The notes below the pieces were generated by a model. It searched no databases and was not told the origin of the DNA. It worked only from the letters and a program-made list of their open reading frames with translations. A stretch of 64,000 nucleotides of DNA, from contig JAJYUZ010000001.1 of the NCBI GenBank assembly GCA_021792255.1, positions 434,001-498,000 of the forward strand, given 5' to 3'. Origin of the DNA: Thermoplasmata archaeon (lineage in GTDB: Archaea > Thermoplasmatota > Thermoplasmata > Thermoplasmatales > GCA-001856825). A program made the position numbers and the translations under genes. Positions 26,322 through 35,617 of this stretch are shown here, one piece after another (position 1 is the stretch's first letter; every line of letters starts with the position of its first letter).

Positions 26322-26693
26322 TCAGAAATACGCCCAGAAGTTATCCTGCCAGAGATCATACTCTTCCTCCACTTCTCTGGCAAATTGCCTCTTAAATGTT
26401 TTCTTTTTCTCTTCTTCGCGATACAAGCTCAGGATTTCTTCCTTGCTTGTCTTTGATAGCGTATCAAATCTTTGTCTCACTTGTTTCTCCAAGATCGGGT
26501 GCAGTCTGGACATCTTCGATCCAGTAAAACAGACTTTGAAGAATCTTTCGTTCCCCATTTTGACGTGAAAGATCCTCCAATCTATGTCTATCTTATTCGT
26601 GAATTCGTTTCCAACGAGATTGGCAAGAGCCTCGGTAATCTGTTTTTGGTCCACATCTGAGACTTTAAAAGTTATCTCAAGTCCTTTTTCCAC
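26322..26693 (-). CDS. Conserved-looking hypothetical protein, 123 residues
   Basis: Not recognised. The N-terminal half (1-60) looks like an alpha/beta domain (LEITFKVSDVDQKQITEAL...IDIDWRIFHV). The second half is rich in Lys, Glu and Arg and helical, ending in an aromatic EEEYDLWQDNFWAYF tail. There is no signal or membrane segment. It stands alone on the minus strand, 53 bp downstream of the permease start. Coding is supported by even codon use and lack of a better frame. Confidence 0.55.
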   Translation of the reverse strand: MEKGLEITFKVSDVDQKQITEALANLVGNEFTNKIDIDWRIFHVKMGNERFFKVCFTGSKMSRLHPILEKQVRQRFDTLSKTSKEEILSLYREEEKKKTFKRQFAREVEEEYDLWQDNFWAYF

Positions 26694-27118
26694 TCAGCTT
26701 CCCTAAATATTGATCAAAGTTCCATTTTTAAATCTATCCTTATCTAAAATGACGACTATGGGATGAATTAATAACAAAAGAAGCAGGCACTCCTAATCTC
26801 ATTCATTTTTCAAGAGAATAAGATTCTCACTGGCTCCAATTGATGTAAGAAAACTTCCTCATCCTATCTTTGGTTTCCTTTTCAATCCTAGTGGAAATTG
26901 TTTCTATGACAAGTAATACCAATTAGTAATAAACATATCACCATTCGAGAAAACCATTATCTTCGCGCTACAAACACACAGGAATGCCCCTCTCCAATGG
27001 GACGTTGCCTGAAAACAAATGTCTGCAATGCCCACGAAGGACAAAGTCCTCGTGCAAAGTCAGAACATATTTTGAGAGCCTATCTTGCTGTTTCGACTTA
27101 TAAAACGCCTTTTCGTAT
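26694..27118. other. Gene-free 425-bp stretch with one imperfect hairpin
   Basis: No convincing coding frame. An inverted repeat occurs at 27033-27054: CACGA + GGAC, loop AAA, GTCC + TCGTG with one bulged base. It lies 65-86 bp beyond the 3' end of the tRNA gene on the tRNA strand. It could be a processing or termination structure or part of a small RNA; nothing else is seen. Confidence 0.35.
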
Positions 27119-27202
27119 GCGGAGGGAGGGATTTGAACCCTCGGATCCCTACGGAGCCAGACCCTCAATCTGGCACCTTTGACCTAGCTCGGCAACCTCC
27201 GC
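27119..27202 (-). tRNA. tRNA-Leu (anticodon GAG)
   Basis: An 84-nt class II tRNA. The acceptor stem GCGGAGG/CCTCCGC is perfect. The D arm begins GCCGAGCTAGGTC. The anticodon stem-loop CCAGA-TTGAGGG-TCTGG places GAG at 27164-27166. A long variable arm follows, and the T arm GAGGG-TTCAAAT-CCCTC is perfect. No intron and no encoded CCA; the discriminator is A, as expected for leucine. An A/T-rich AATAAATAAAAT stretch about 15-25 nt upstream may be its TATA box. Confidence 0.96.
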
Positions 27203-27332
27203 CCAGCAGAAAAGTTATTCATTTTATTTATTCTTTGGCAAATAATCGGTCGTTCTATACCATATTTCTCGAGTCGTTCGTAATTCGCATGAGCATAAAT
27301 CGTTTAGATTTTAGATGGTGCAATATTTTGAG

Positions 27333-28223
27333 TCACCACTTTTGTCCCGTAATCCTCTCATATAGACTTCTATATAAGGAAGAAGTTTCAGACAGCATGT
27401 TCTCTGGAAGTGGTGGAATGGACGGTTCCTCCAATTTCTTGCTTCTCGCATCTAAGAGCTTCTCGTAATATCCAGTTCTTCGGTAGTACTGCCTCACGAA
27501 TTCCTTGCTTCTCTCCACGAGGGTGCCGTTTCTCTCATATTCATCCTTCTCCCAGAATCTGTCCTCATCGGCAGTGCCGAAGGTGTCAACCAGGACTGGT
27601 TCTCTCTCGTCGTCCAGTGCAAACTCTTTCTTTCCATCCGCGTGTATGAGGCCTCTGTTGAGGGACTCGCTGTTGATCTTTTTGTCCATCTTCAGGATAG
27701 TCTCCTTTATCTTCTCTACGTCTTCACTGCTCAGCCCTCCAATCTGTTTTGCTTCTGAGACATCCAACGGCCTGTCTGTCTTTTCGAATTTTGTCGTCAT
27801 TTCAAAAAGCGGTTCTGGTATCTTTTCTCCATGCTTTGGAATATTCTTGAATCCCAGATCCTGGAATCTCGTTTTCCCCTTTTCGAATCTGTCTAAGAGT
27901 GAGCCGGCTACGTAGTACCGCACAATGAATTCAAGCGGAACCAAGTAGTTCTTCATGCTTTCAGAGGCTCTGCCCTCGATGATCTCAAATTTCTTTACAA
28001 TCATTTCTTTCTTGTTTCTGAACTCGAGAAGATGATTCGGAATTTGCAATTTCGATGCTTGTTCAAACCAGTACGCTGAGGTCCTTGCCAGGGACTCTCC
28101 CTTGTCCGGGACGAGTGAAGGGATGATCTTGTCAAAAACGGATATTTGATCTGTGAAAACAAATAAGAGGTTTTCCCCGATGTCGTAGACCTCTTTTACC
28201 TTGCCCTTTCTTAAAAGCTTCAC
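27333..28223 (-). CDS. purC: SAICAR synthetase (phosphoribosylaminoimidazole-succinocarboxamide synthase)
   Basis: A 296-residue protein starting KLLRKGKVKEVYDIG, the glycine-rich ATP-grasp start of PurC, with TDQISVFDKIIPSLVPDKG, RYYVAGSLL, RGLIHADGKKEFALDD and VDTFGTADEDRFW. It joins aspartate to CAIR in de novo purine synthesis. Length is normal for the archaeal/eukaryotic type. Single gene, no purine neighbours in the window. Confidence 0.95.
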   Translation of the reverse strand: MKLLRKGKVKEVYDIGENLLFVFTDQISVFDKIIPSLVPDKGESLARTSAYWFEQASKLQIPNHLLEFRNKKEMIVKKFEIIEGRASESMKNYLVPLEFIVRYYVAGSLLDRFEKGKTRFQDLGFKNIPKHGEKIPEPLFEMTTKFEKTDRPLDVSEAKQIGGLSSEDVEKIKETILKMDKKINSESLNRGLIHADGKKEFALDDEREPVLVDTFGTADEDRFWEKDEYERNGTLVERSKEFVRQYYRRTGYYEKLLDARSKKLEEPSIPPLPENMLSETSSLYRSLYERITGQKW

Positions 28224-28404
28224 ATTTCATTATCTCGAGGTAAACATTAATTTTTCGTCGTTTTTCAATGAATGAATCCTGATAGAAGTTAATTACGGCC
28301 CCAGGAAAAAAGAACCAAACATTACAGGCTGCTTTCGGACATTTATTCGATAGTCCTCCGGTTAGATTGGAAATGTATATTTTGAAGATTGTAATGCATC
28401 CTAT

Positions 28405-29412
28405 ATGGCGACAGAAATCAAGGTCAAATATGGAACTGATCTATTAAAGAAGGGATTTGCCAAGATGACAAAAGGAGGGGTCATTATGGATGTTACAAAT
28501 GCAGATCAAGCCAAGATAGCAGAGGGAGCCGGAGCCATTTCGGTTATGGCGCTAGAGAGAGTTCCAGCGGACATAAGGGCAGAGGGGGGAGTGGCTAGAA
28601 TGGCGGACCCGCTCAAGATTAAGGAAATAGTGGAGGCGGTCACAATCCCGGTCATGGCCAAGGTCAGGATAGGTCACCTTGCTGAGGCCAAAGCTTTAGA
28701 GGAACTCGGAATAGATATGATAGACGAATCCGAAGTTCTTACCCCAGCGGACCCATTTTTTCACGTAAACAAGAAAGAGATCACCATTCCATTCGTGTGC
28801 GGTGCAAGAAACCTCGGAGAGGCTGTCAGAAGAATCTGGGAAGGAGCCGCTATGATTAGAACGAAGGGTGAAGCAGGCACTGGAGATATAATAGAAGCGG
28901 TCAGACACGTTAGAATGGTCAACCAGGGAGTCCAGGAAGTCGTGCTGGCCGACGAAGACGAGCTCTGGGAAATGACGGCTAGCATCTCGAAGAGTTACGA
29001 GAGCCTTATTAGAGAGGTGAGAGGGGGGCTCTACGGGAGGGAGATTGTGACAGACAAGGATGTAATATTTGGCAACTACACATATGGAGAAATTAAATCT
29101 GGAATTCACGAAGTCTTGAAGGAGATTAAGAAGGCAAGGAGACTCCCAGTAGTGAATTTTGCTGCGGGAGGAATTGCATCTCCGGCTGACGCGGTACTGA
29201 TGATGGAACACGGCGTCGATGGAGTTTTCGTCGGAAGCGGAATATTCAAGAGTACCAATCCGGACAGGATGGCGTCTTCGATAGTGCAGGCAACCGCAGC
29301 GTGGGACGACCCTTCGATCCTGGTGGAAACGAGCAAGGGGTTACCGGGGATGAAAGGAAGGGACGTAGGAAAGATGGAGGCATCTGACAAGATCCAAGGC
29401 CGAGGATGGTAA
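28405..29412 (+). CDS. pdxS: Pyridoxal 5'-phosphate synthase lyase subunit
   Basis: A 335-residue PdxS with [43 protein letters not shown], a [10 protein letters not shown] segment carrying the second active Lys, and [10 protein letters not shown] binding the phosphate. Between about 200 and 245 there is an extra segment compared with bacterial PdxS (about 295 residues), as known for archaeal forms. It builds PLP from ribose-5-phosphate, a triose phosphate and ammonia from PdxT. PdxT is not adjacent. TGTATATTTTG about 25 nt upstream indicates a leaderless start at 28405. The PfkB kinase follows after 9 bp. Confidence 0.95.
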   Translation: MATEIKVKYGTDLLKKGFAKMTKGGVIMDVTNADQAKIAEGAGAISVMALERVPADIRAEGGVARMADPLKIKEIVEAVTIPVMAKVRIGHLAEAKALEELGIDMIDESEVLTPADPFFHVNKKEITIPFVCGARNLGEAVRRIWEGAAMIRTKGEAGTGDIIEAVRHVRMVNQGVQEVVLADEDELWEMTASISKSYESLIREVRGGLYGREIVTDKDVIFGNYTYGEIKSGIHEVLKEIKKARRLPVVNFAAGGIASPADAVLMMEHGVDGVFVGSGIFKSTNPDRMASSIVQATAAWDDPSILVETSKGLPGMKGRDVGKMEASDKIQGRGW

Positions 29413-29421
29413 ATTTACATA

Positions 29422-30234
29422 ATGAATTTCCTAACAGTCGTCGGTCACATCAACGTAGACATAGTACTTGATATTGAGCAGATTCCGTCTTTTGGAAGCG
29501 AGGAGATTAGGGCCATAGACACAAGACTGGGTGGCACTGGTGCTAATATCGCAAAATTTGCTGCAGCCCTTGGCACACCGGTCAATCTGATATCGAGAAT
29601 CTCCAGAAAGTTTCCAGAAGACCTCCTGTATTCCCTCAAGCGAGACAACCTCAGGCTGTCGCTCGAAATCGGCGACGAAGACGGACCCATTTGCTACATT
29701 GCAGATGCCAAGGATAATCAAATTGCTTACATGTATCAGGGGCCTATGAACAATCCTGGAAAGGAGTACGAGATCGACAGCAAATACTGCCACTTTGCGA
29801 CATCCAACCCGGATTGGATCCTCAAACTGATGCGCAAGAGCAAAAGTATAAAGGTCCTGGACCCGGGACAGGAAATAAAGTACAGATGGAAAAAGGAAAA
29901 ACTCAATGAGGCTCTAAGGATGGCAGATTTAGTGATGCTGAATGAGCAGGAGTTCAACTACCTGTCATCGTTCACCAAGATCGATCCGGAGAAAACTATA
30001 GTGACTCTCAGCGGAAAGGGAGCAATATTCAGGGACGAACTCATTCCTACTGAGCACGTTCCGAAAGCGTCATCTCTTGGTGCAGGTGATATGTTCAGGG
30101 CTGGATTCTACTCCGCACTATATCGTGGAAAGGGAACGAGAGATTCCATCGCCTGCGCGAATAAAGTCACAAGCTTCTATCTGAGTAATGGAATGAATAC
30201 GTCTATCGGGTACGAATGGAATAAGAGTTGCTAG
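29422..30234 (+). CDS. PfkB-family sugar/nucleoside kinase
   Basis: A 270-residue ribokinase-like protein with GHINVDIVLDIEQIPSFG at the N-terminus (PfkB signature 1 follows in RLGGTGANIAKFAAALG) and SLGAGDMFRAGFYSAL containing the catalytic Asp and anion hole. It is short, as in archaeal nucleoside kinases. It begins 9 bp after pdxS and is likely co-transcribed. A role in B6-vitamer or ribose/nucleoside phosphorylation is possible, but the substrate is unknown. Confidence 0.8.
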   Translation: MNFLTVVGHINVDIVLDIEQIPSFGSEEIRAIDTRLGGTGANIAKFAAALGTPVNLISRISRKFPEDLLYSLKRDNLRLSLEIGDEDGPICYIADAKDNQIAYMYQGPMNNPGKEYEIDSKYCHFATSNPDWILKLMRKSKSIKVLDPGQEIKYRWKKEKLNEALRMADLVMLNEQEFNYLSSFTKIDPEKTIVTLSGKGAIFRDELIPTEHVPKASSLGAGDMFRAGFYSALYRGKGTRDSIACANKVTSFYLSNGMNTSIGYEWNKSC

Positions 30235-30341
30235 TCCTTCGTTAGTGGTCAAGTCCCGTTTAAGAGGAAGGACCGAGATGCCATTTTCTTCCTTCTAGAA
30301 CTGAGCTTTAAATAGATATAATCGCAAGAAATAACCTCTAA

Positions 30342-31586
30342 ATGAGCACATCTTCAGGGAAGGACAGATGGTTTCTGTCCTACTTCCCAATGAACACTTC
30401 TTCAGGCATCATTAGCCCATTAGCTCCACTTTTCATCACAGAACTTCTCGCGGGCGGAATCGTAGATTATTCGGTATACGTCATTGCTTCATCGATCGCG
30501 ACCATTTTGGGCCTATTCGTTTGGGGCAGCCTTTCCGATAAGTTGGGAAAGAGACGAATCTTCGTGCTCATAGCATTTGTCTCGTTAGCCGTGACTTCCG
30601 TTATGCTAGCTATTTCGTTCAACACAGAGTACTTCATCTCCGTATCATTCTTATCAGGATTTTTTGGTAGCGCAGCGACCCCTGTCTCGTCCATCCTAAT
30701 AATGGAACTTACGGAGAGAAGGGACTGGGCGATGAAGATATCAAAATTCTCCCAGTACAACAGCTATGGAAACATAGCTGGAGTAATCTTTGCTTCAGTT
30801 TTCACCGGGGCATTCCCGAAGGCATTTCTGTTGAGATATCTGTACCTGTTCGCCTTTGCATTTTACGTAATATCAGCAGTACTTGGTTACATGTACATCC
30901 CAGAGAGCTCGACGAGGATCAACAGGGACGAAGTCCCGATCAGGACGTTTAGAGTGATTGAAAGGGTCAGATACATTCCTTCGCAGATAATCCACTTCAA
31001 TTTCCATTTCAGGGAGCTTGCCAGTGATCTGAAATTCATTATCATAGGGTTCATGATAATGATGACCGGATTTCAGCTATTTTTCGTTGCATTCCCCATA
31101 ATGTTGAGATCACTCGATGTGACGTCATCGGTATATTTCCTCATCTATCTCGGAAATTACCTCTTTGGTGCAATATCGTTCGGATTTTCTGGACAGACTT
31201 GCCTAAGATACGGAAACAGGAAAGTCGCTACAATGGCAGTCATCGCGAGGATATTCATCTTCCCCTCAGTGATAGCACTCGTTGCACTCGGTATGACCCA
31301 TCGTCCACTGCTTTTCGTAGGATTGCTGCTCGTCTATTCGGTGCTGGGGGCACTCTGGTCCTTCATTTCAGTCGGAACCGGTACAATGGTCTCAAATCTG
31401 TCCAAGCCCGAGGAGAGAGGAAGAGTTAGTGGGACGTACAACGCTGTCCAAAGCTTTGGAGCGGTCATCGGTTCTGCACTGGCAGGAGTAATTGTTAGCA
31501 GTGTAGGCTACTCTCCCGATTATCTCATAGCTTCTGGAATTGTCGTTGCTGGTCTCCTGATATTTCTGCGAGAACGGTCAAAGTGA
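30342..31586 (+). CDS. Major facilitator superfamily transporter
   Basis: A 414-residue protein with about 12 hydrophobic helices. The loop 2-3 signature GSLSDKLGKRRIF (a DxxGxRR-like motif) is clear, and a basic central loop lies between helices 6 and 7 (about 195-225). The second half carries a weaker repeat (GNRKVA). It is probably a drug or metabolite exporter or importer; no substrate can be given. Its 3' end overlaps the ComB-like gene by 9 bp in convergent orientation. Confidence 0.85.
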   Translation: MSTSSGKDRWFLSYFPMNTSSGIISPLAPLFITELLAGGIVDYSVYVIASSIATILGLFVWGSLSDKLGKRRIFVLIAFVSLAVTSVMLAISFNTEYFISVSFLSGFFGSAATPVSSILIMELTERRDWAMKISKFSQYNSYGNIAGVIFASVFTGAFPKAFLLRYLYLFAFAFYVISAVLGYMYIPESSTRINRDEVPIRTFRVIERVRYIPSQIIHFNFHFRELASDLKFIIIGFMIMMTGFQLFFVAFPIMLRSLDVTSSVYFLIYLGNYLFGAISFGFSGQTCLRYGNRKVATMAVIARIFIFPSVIALVALGMTHRPLLFVGLLLVYSVLGALWSFISVGTGTMVSNLSKPEERGRVSGTYNAVQSFGAVIGSALAGVIVSSVGYSPDYLIASGIVVAGLLIFLRERSK

Positions 31587-32219
31587 TTGTTCCATTTTCA
31601 CTATTTTTCCGTTAGTGAAAATGGGGATCACTTCGGTTGTGTCCTGTTGCAGACAAAAATCAAGATCTGCATCGAATTTGTGTTTCTTTAGAAGAGCCGC
31701 CCCGTTTCCAATTCTAGCCCTGTTGATATTGACATCGATGTTAGAGCCTGGTTCGAAAATTTTCTTGGTAAGAGCGTAGGCAAACTCGTTGTCTTCTGTA
31801 GAGACTCCGTTCCTCAGGTTCGCCGGAAAGATGTGAACTTCCTTGTTCCTTAGGTGCCTCGATAGAGAGGTAATGTTTAGAAATGATCCGATAAGAGTTC
31901 CTTCTCCAGCCCTCAGAATTGCGCCGGATCCATTAGTTGTCTTAAGGACTATCCTTGCGCCTTCAAGGTCCAGTTCAGAGGTCTGAGTAGGGGAATTGCC
32001 GTACTCGAACCCATCGATCGGCAAAAGATCGTTTTCACCAAAGAGAAGATATCCCTCCTTCTTTAGCGAGTAAGCCGTGTTTACTTCACTGACAGGTACG
32101 ATTTCTTTCGCTCCCTTCTTGATCATCGTTACGATATTTGAGGTAGCCCTGAAGATGTCTGCAACTACCGGTGTCCCATAGACGTTCCGAATATACCTGC
32201 CATCCGTAATTCTAATCAT
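31578..32219 (-). CDS. ComB-family phosphatase (2-phosphosulfolactate phosphatase-like)
   Basis: A 213-residue ComB-family protein. VADIFRATSNIVTMIKKGAKEIVPV, GFEYGNSPTQ and LKTTNGSGAI correspond to the conserved blocks. In methanogens ComB dephosphorylates 2-phosphosulfolactate for coenzyme M. Nothing else here points to methanogenesis, so another acidic phosphoester is likely. It is the third gene of the NAD kinase-JAMM-ComB operon, with a 4-bp overlap to the JAMM gene. Confidence 0.8.
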   Translation of the reverse strand: MIRITDGRYIRNVYGTPVVADIFRATSNIVTMIKKGAKEIVPVSEVNTAYSLKKEGYLLFGENDLLPIDGFEYGNSPTQTSELDLEGARIVLKTTNGSGAILRAGEGTLIGSFLNITSLSRHLRNKEVHIFPANLRNGVSTEDNEFAYALTKKIFEPGSNIDVNINRARIGNGAALLKKHKFDADLDFCLQQDTTEVIPIFTNGKIVKMEQSL

Positions 32220-32578
32220 TGAACCATTTCCAGTTTTATTTCGATGCCCTCGTTATTGAAGGCTCTCCAGGAATACAGGTTGAATGGATATCCCACGATG
32301 ATGTGAACGTTCCCGAATTTTGAATAAAGGCTTCTATCATCGTTGCTCGGATGTATGACCCCCGACGGGTGCGAATGAATTGTTCCTACGTACCCGAGAT
32401 CTATTGGCCTGTTCCAAAGCTGCATTATAGCACTTCTGTCGCCTGAGATCGTTCCCGGTAGGAGGGCGATTTCATATATTATATCCTTCTTCGCCTTGAG
32501 GATGGCTGCGAATTCGTTTGGAAGAGAGTCTTTGCTGCTCTCCATAACGAGCTCGATGACCCCCCTCCGTATCTTCAT
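32216..32578 (-). CDS. JAMM/MPN+ metalloprotease domain protein
   Basis: A 120-residue single-domain JAB1/MPN protein. The zinc site is complete: Glu22 (NEFAAIL), then His68-x-His70-x7-Ser78-x2-Asp81 in HSHPSGVIHPSNDD. Archaeal proteins of this size include desampylases that remove ubiquitin-like SAMPs from targets. It overlaps both neighbours (NAD kinase and ComB-like) by 4 bp, so the three are translated together. That association suggests a metabolic target or regulation rather than general deconjugation, but this is speculation. Confidence 0.88.
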   Translation of the reverse strand: MKIRRGVIELVMESSKDSLPNEFAAILKAKKDIIYEIALLPGTISGDRSAIMQLWNRPIDLGYVGTIHSHPSGVIHPSNDDRSLYSKFGNVHIIVGYPFNLYSWRAFNNEGIEIKLEMVQ

Positions 32579-33381
32579 GACATTTTCTCCCTGGTATTCT
32601 TGTAAAAGTCTGAATTGAATCTTATGAATCTTGCAGGATATTCGCTTTCTGTGAACGAAATCTCATCGTGGAACCCGACTTCTATTCCCTCCTGCCCATC
32701 GAGAGTGAGCATTATGTTTCTTCCTTTGTCAAGGGCTACCGCCCTGATTGTGGACTGAGATGGGACCACCATGCTTCGCGCACTGAGGCTGAAAGGGGCC
32801 ATGTATGAGATTATGAATGCCTTTACCTTCGGGTCCAGGATCGGTCCCCCGACGCTAAGCGAATATGAAGTGGAACCAGTTGGGGAGGCAATGATTATAC
32901 CATCCGCCCTGATGTTGTGAATGAAGTCGTCGTCGAGATAGATTCCAAACCATCTGATCTTGGAAATGATCATCGTCTTTAACACTGCCTCGTTCAGCGA
33001 GTCTGGCAATCTCTTCGAGTTCACCGTGGTCTTTATTCTCGCCCGCTCTTCAATCTTGTAATCTCCTCTCAGGAACTTGTTCAAGCACTCTAGGGCCGTC
33101 CTGGAATCGGCCTCAGCAAGGAATGCAAGACTGCTAACATTTACCGGTAGGACCGGAAGTTTCGTCTTCTGAATGGTCCAGAGGGCAGTACCATCCCCTC
33201 CGACCGTGACTATTGCATCTGCTTTTATCTTTTCTATCCTTTCCCCGTCCATTTTCAAATCCTTCGACGTTCCCAATTCAACTACAAAATCGTGGCCATT
33301 CTCTGTCAGAAAATTGGAAAGGAATCTGATGACCTCAGCGCATTTGGGGCACTCCGGCTTTGAAACGAACCCTATCTTCAT
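32575..33381 (-). CDS. nadK: NAD kinase
   Basis: A 268-residue ATP-NAD kinase with the GGDGT motif (VTVGGDGTALW), PVNVSSLAFLAEA (variant of the NxGxxGFL loop) and ADGIIIASPTGSTSYSLSVGGPIL. It makes NADP from NAD. The start ATG at 33381 has GGAGGTGC upstream, a strong ribosome-binding site, and a TTTTTTATATATTT promoter lies further upstream (about 33453-33466). First gene of a three-gene operon. Confidence 0.93.
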   Translation of the reverse strand: MKIGFVSKPECPKCAEVIRFLSNFLTENGHDFVVELGTSKDLKMDGERIEKIKADAIVTVGGDGTALWTIQKTKLPVLPVNVSSLAFLAEADSRTALECLNKFLRGDYKIEERARIKTTVNSKRLPDSLNEAVLKTMIISKIRWFGIYLDDDFIHNIRADGIIIASPTGSTSYSLSVGGPILDPKVKAFIISYMAPFSLSARSMVVPSQSTIRAVALDKGRNIMLTLDGQEGIEVGFHDEISFTESEYPARFIRFNSDFYKNTREKMS

Positions 33382-33535
33382 GCCTAGTGCACCTCCTTTG
33401 GCAGAAAAGCAGACGCAAGGATGCTATTCATTATCGGGTAGGAATCATTACCAAATATATAAAAAATACAGAAAGAAGGATACATCGAGAACTGCACCAT
33501 AAAATAGAAATTTCCGTAACATCTGGAGAAATTGC

Positions 33536-35617
33536 ATGAAATTAGGGAGGCGGGATACCGCTATTATCATCTCCATAATCGTAGCCGGGGTAGCGATAAG
33601 ACTCTTCCCTAACGTTCTTAATTACGCCTGGGGGAACGACTACGGCATCTACTACTATCTCAGTCAGGCATTCCTAAGCGGCAGGGCCCTTGCCTATCCG
33701 CCAAATTCTCCTTGGGGCACAGATGGCTACCAGTATTTTCCAGTTACTTACATAATCGTCGATATAGTCCACTACGTGACACACGTCCCGATTGCGGTAG
33801 CTCTTGACTACTCCATCCCCTTCCTTGGGGGACTGACACCATTCCTAATCTACATGATATCGAGGGAGATCGGCTTTGACAGGAACATCTCTGCTTTGGC
33901 CGGATTTCTGCTGGTCGTAAGTCCTGTTCAGCTGTACCAGACTTCTCAACCCAACTACCTGACGACGGGCCATTTCTTTCTCCTGCTCTCCATCTACTTC
34001 TTTCTGGCATACCACCGGAAGAGAATATTTGCAGTACCCATGGCAATCTCTGTGGTCCTCCTGGTGCTGTCACATCAACTTTCGACCTACTTTTTCCTGA
34101 TCGCAATCATTGGAATGGTCTTCTCCGTAAATCTTCTCAGCACCAAATGGAAACCCAGACTGATTGCGGATATGCTGACCATAGAACTCTCTGGTACGCT
34201 CATGATTTCGTACCTTCTCCTGAGAGTACCGAACATGGTGTCATTCTTTTCGAAGGCCGTGCACGGTCTGGGGTATGGTGCAGTCATAACGCTCTTTTAC
34301 GCTCTAGTCCTTGGGATGTACTTCATCCTAAGGAAGATCAACTCTACGAACGTCAGAGAGAGGACGATCAAGATCATAGAGAAAATGAAACTGGAAATTG
34401 CACCTAGAAGGGATGTGACTCTCGTTTTTGTGGCCTCGTTGACGCTTATAGGGATTTTTTTTATCCTGAGTCTCATTGGTTTCATTCCAAAGTACATAAC
34501 GTACGAGGTTTTGCTGATCTCTCTCCCGTTCATAATATTCATCTCCATTTCCGTGGTCGGAGTCAAGTATTTCCTCGTTGAAAACAACATTTCCGAGGTC
34601 TTTGGATGGACCATGGCGATCATATTCTCGATGGTCTACAGTTTCCTCTCAAAAAATACCGTCCTGATACCAGCTAGATCCATTGAATACCTTTCGGAAC
34701 CCTTCTGTATTGTTGCCGGTTATGTCTTGATAAAGTGGTATCAGTACTTCCGGTCCCATAAGAAAATAAGGGCAGTCAGAGTCGGGCAGGTATACGGAGG
34801 TGCAGCAACAGTCTCCTCACCCATTGCGATAAACACTCCAGCGGGAATCAACGTGATAACTATGCCGAGGACGAGAACTGTGAACACCATAAAGCATTAC
34901 ACCTACACGGTCAGGAGACCCGTCGAAAATATCATTGTCATAGCGGCTATTTCCCTGGTTCTCCTGATGGGAGTTGCGAGCTATCCGATGGTCTCAGACT
35001 TCGTGCCTTCCCACACGGAGGCGATCACGCTTGAGGACAATTCCACCATTCAGTACCTCGTTCAGACGGGGAACACGAGCCTCTCTGTTGCAACCGATCA
35101 TCAGATAGGGATACTCCTCTATTCATACGGATACAGCTCACCCTTCAACAACATCTCGGTCCTCTGGAATTCTACGAGCTGGTTTGGTGCCATAGGCGAA
35201 ATAACCGGAGATAACGGTTCCTATGCTCCGCTTGGTTACGTATTCCTGAACTCATACATGCTGAGGTACGGCGTCTGGGGGTTCAATAGTTCCCAGAATC
35301 CTAACGAGGCTGCAATAATGGTGAATGGTTCGGCATTCACGAAGTTCTTCGAACCTCCGTTCGAACTCGTTTATGAAAACAGTTCCACGACTGTCAACAG
35401 TACGACCTATCTGTTCGAACTGAACTGGACTTATCTCGGAGACAGGGGATACAACCTCGCGTTCTACGAGGGTCTCTACCAAAGCAAAAGTATCAGGGCC
35501 TCTGCTATCCCACTTTCTCCCACTTCTCAAGCTTCTGAACTGACGAAAGAGTACTCCCTCTCTTTATCTCTTCTCTTAACCTATTCTCTCTCTCAGCCAC
35601 GTCCACGGCTCTATTAG
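33536..35617 (+). CDS. Large multi-membrane protein, GT-C glycosyltransferase-like
   Basis: A 693-residue polytopic protein. The first helix (about 8-27) is followed by an extracytoplasmic loop with GNDYGIYY, which recalls the catalytic acidic motif of GT-C/oligosaccharyltransferase-like enzymes. About ten to twelve helices run to residue 485. A soluble outer domain of about 200 residues rich in NxS/T sequons (NTS, NNIS, NSTS, NSSQ) follows. A role in surface glycan or lipid-linked sugar transfer is plausible, not proven. The last 113 bp overlap the 3' end of the convergent Hps-RraA gene. The coding tail SLSLSLLLTYSLSQP looks low-complexity, so the true C-terminus may have shifted. Confidence 0.6.
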   Translation: MKLGRRDTAIIISIIVAGVAIRLFPNVLNYAWGNDYGIYYYLSQAFLSGRALAYPPNSPWGTDGYQYFPVTYIIVDIVHYVTHVPIAVALDYSIPFLGGLTPFLIYMISREIGFDRNISALAGFLLVVSPVQLYQTSQPNYLTTGHFFLLLSIYFFLAYHRKRIFAVPMAISVVLLVLSHQLSTYFFLIAIIGMVFSVNLLSTKWKPRLIADMLTIELSGTLMISYLLLRVPNMVSFFSKAVHGLGYGAVITLFYALVLGMYFILRKINSTNVRERTIKIIEKMKLEIAPRRDVTLVFVASLTLIGIFFILSLIGFIPKYITYEVLLISLPFIIFISISVVGVKYFLVENNISEVFGWTMAIIFSMVYSFLSKNTVLIPARSIEYLSEPFCIVAGYVLIKWYQYFRSHKKIRAVRVGQVYGGAATVSSPIAINTPAGINVITMPRTRTVNTIKHYTYTVRRPVENIIVIAAISLVLLMGVASYPMVSDFVPSHTEAITLEDNSTIQYLVQTGNTSLSVATDHQIGILLYSYGYSSPFNNISVLWNSTSWFGAIGEITGDNGSYAPLGYVFLNSYMLRYGVWGFNSSQNPNEAAIMVNGSAFTKFFEPPFELVYENSSTTVNSTTYLFELNWTYLGDRGYNLAFYEGLYQSKSIRASAIPLSPTSQASELTKEYSLSLSLLLTYSLSQPRPRLY

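Noticed and set aside
26968..27168. Minus-strand frame running out of the tRNA-Leu gene
   Set aside because: It reads through tRNA sequence; translated tRNA is not a protein gene.
28696..29211. 171-codon minus-strand frame within pdxS
   Set aside because: Antisense shadow; pdxS motifs run through the whole region.
31578..32219. Coenzyme M biosynthesis or methanogenesis based on the ComB-like gene
   Set aside because: No other CoM or methanogenesis gene is in the window; ComB-family proteins occur in non-methanogens.
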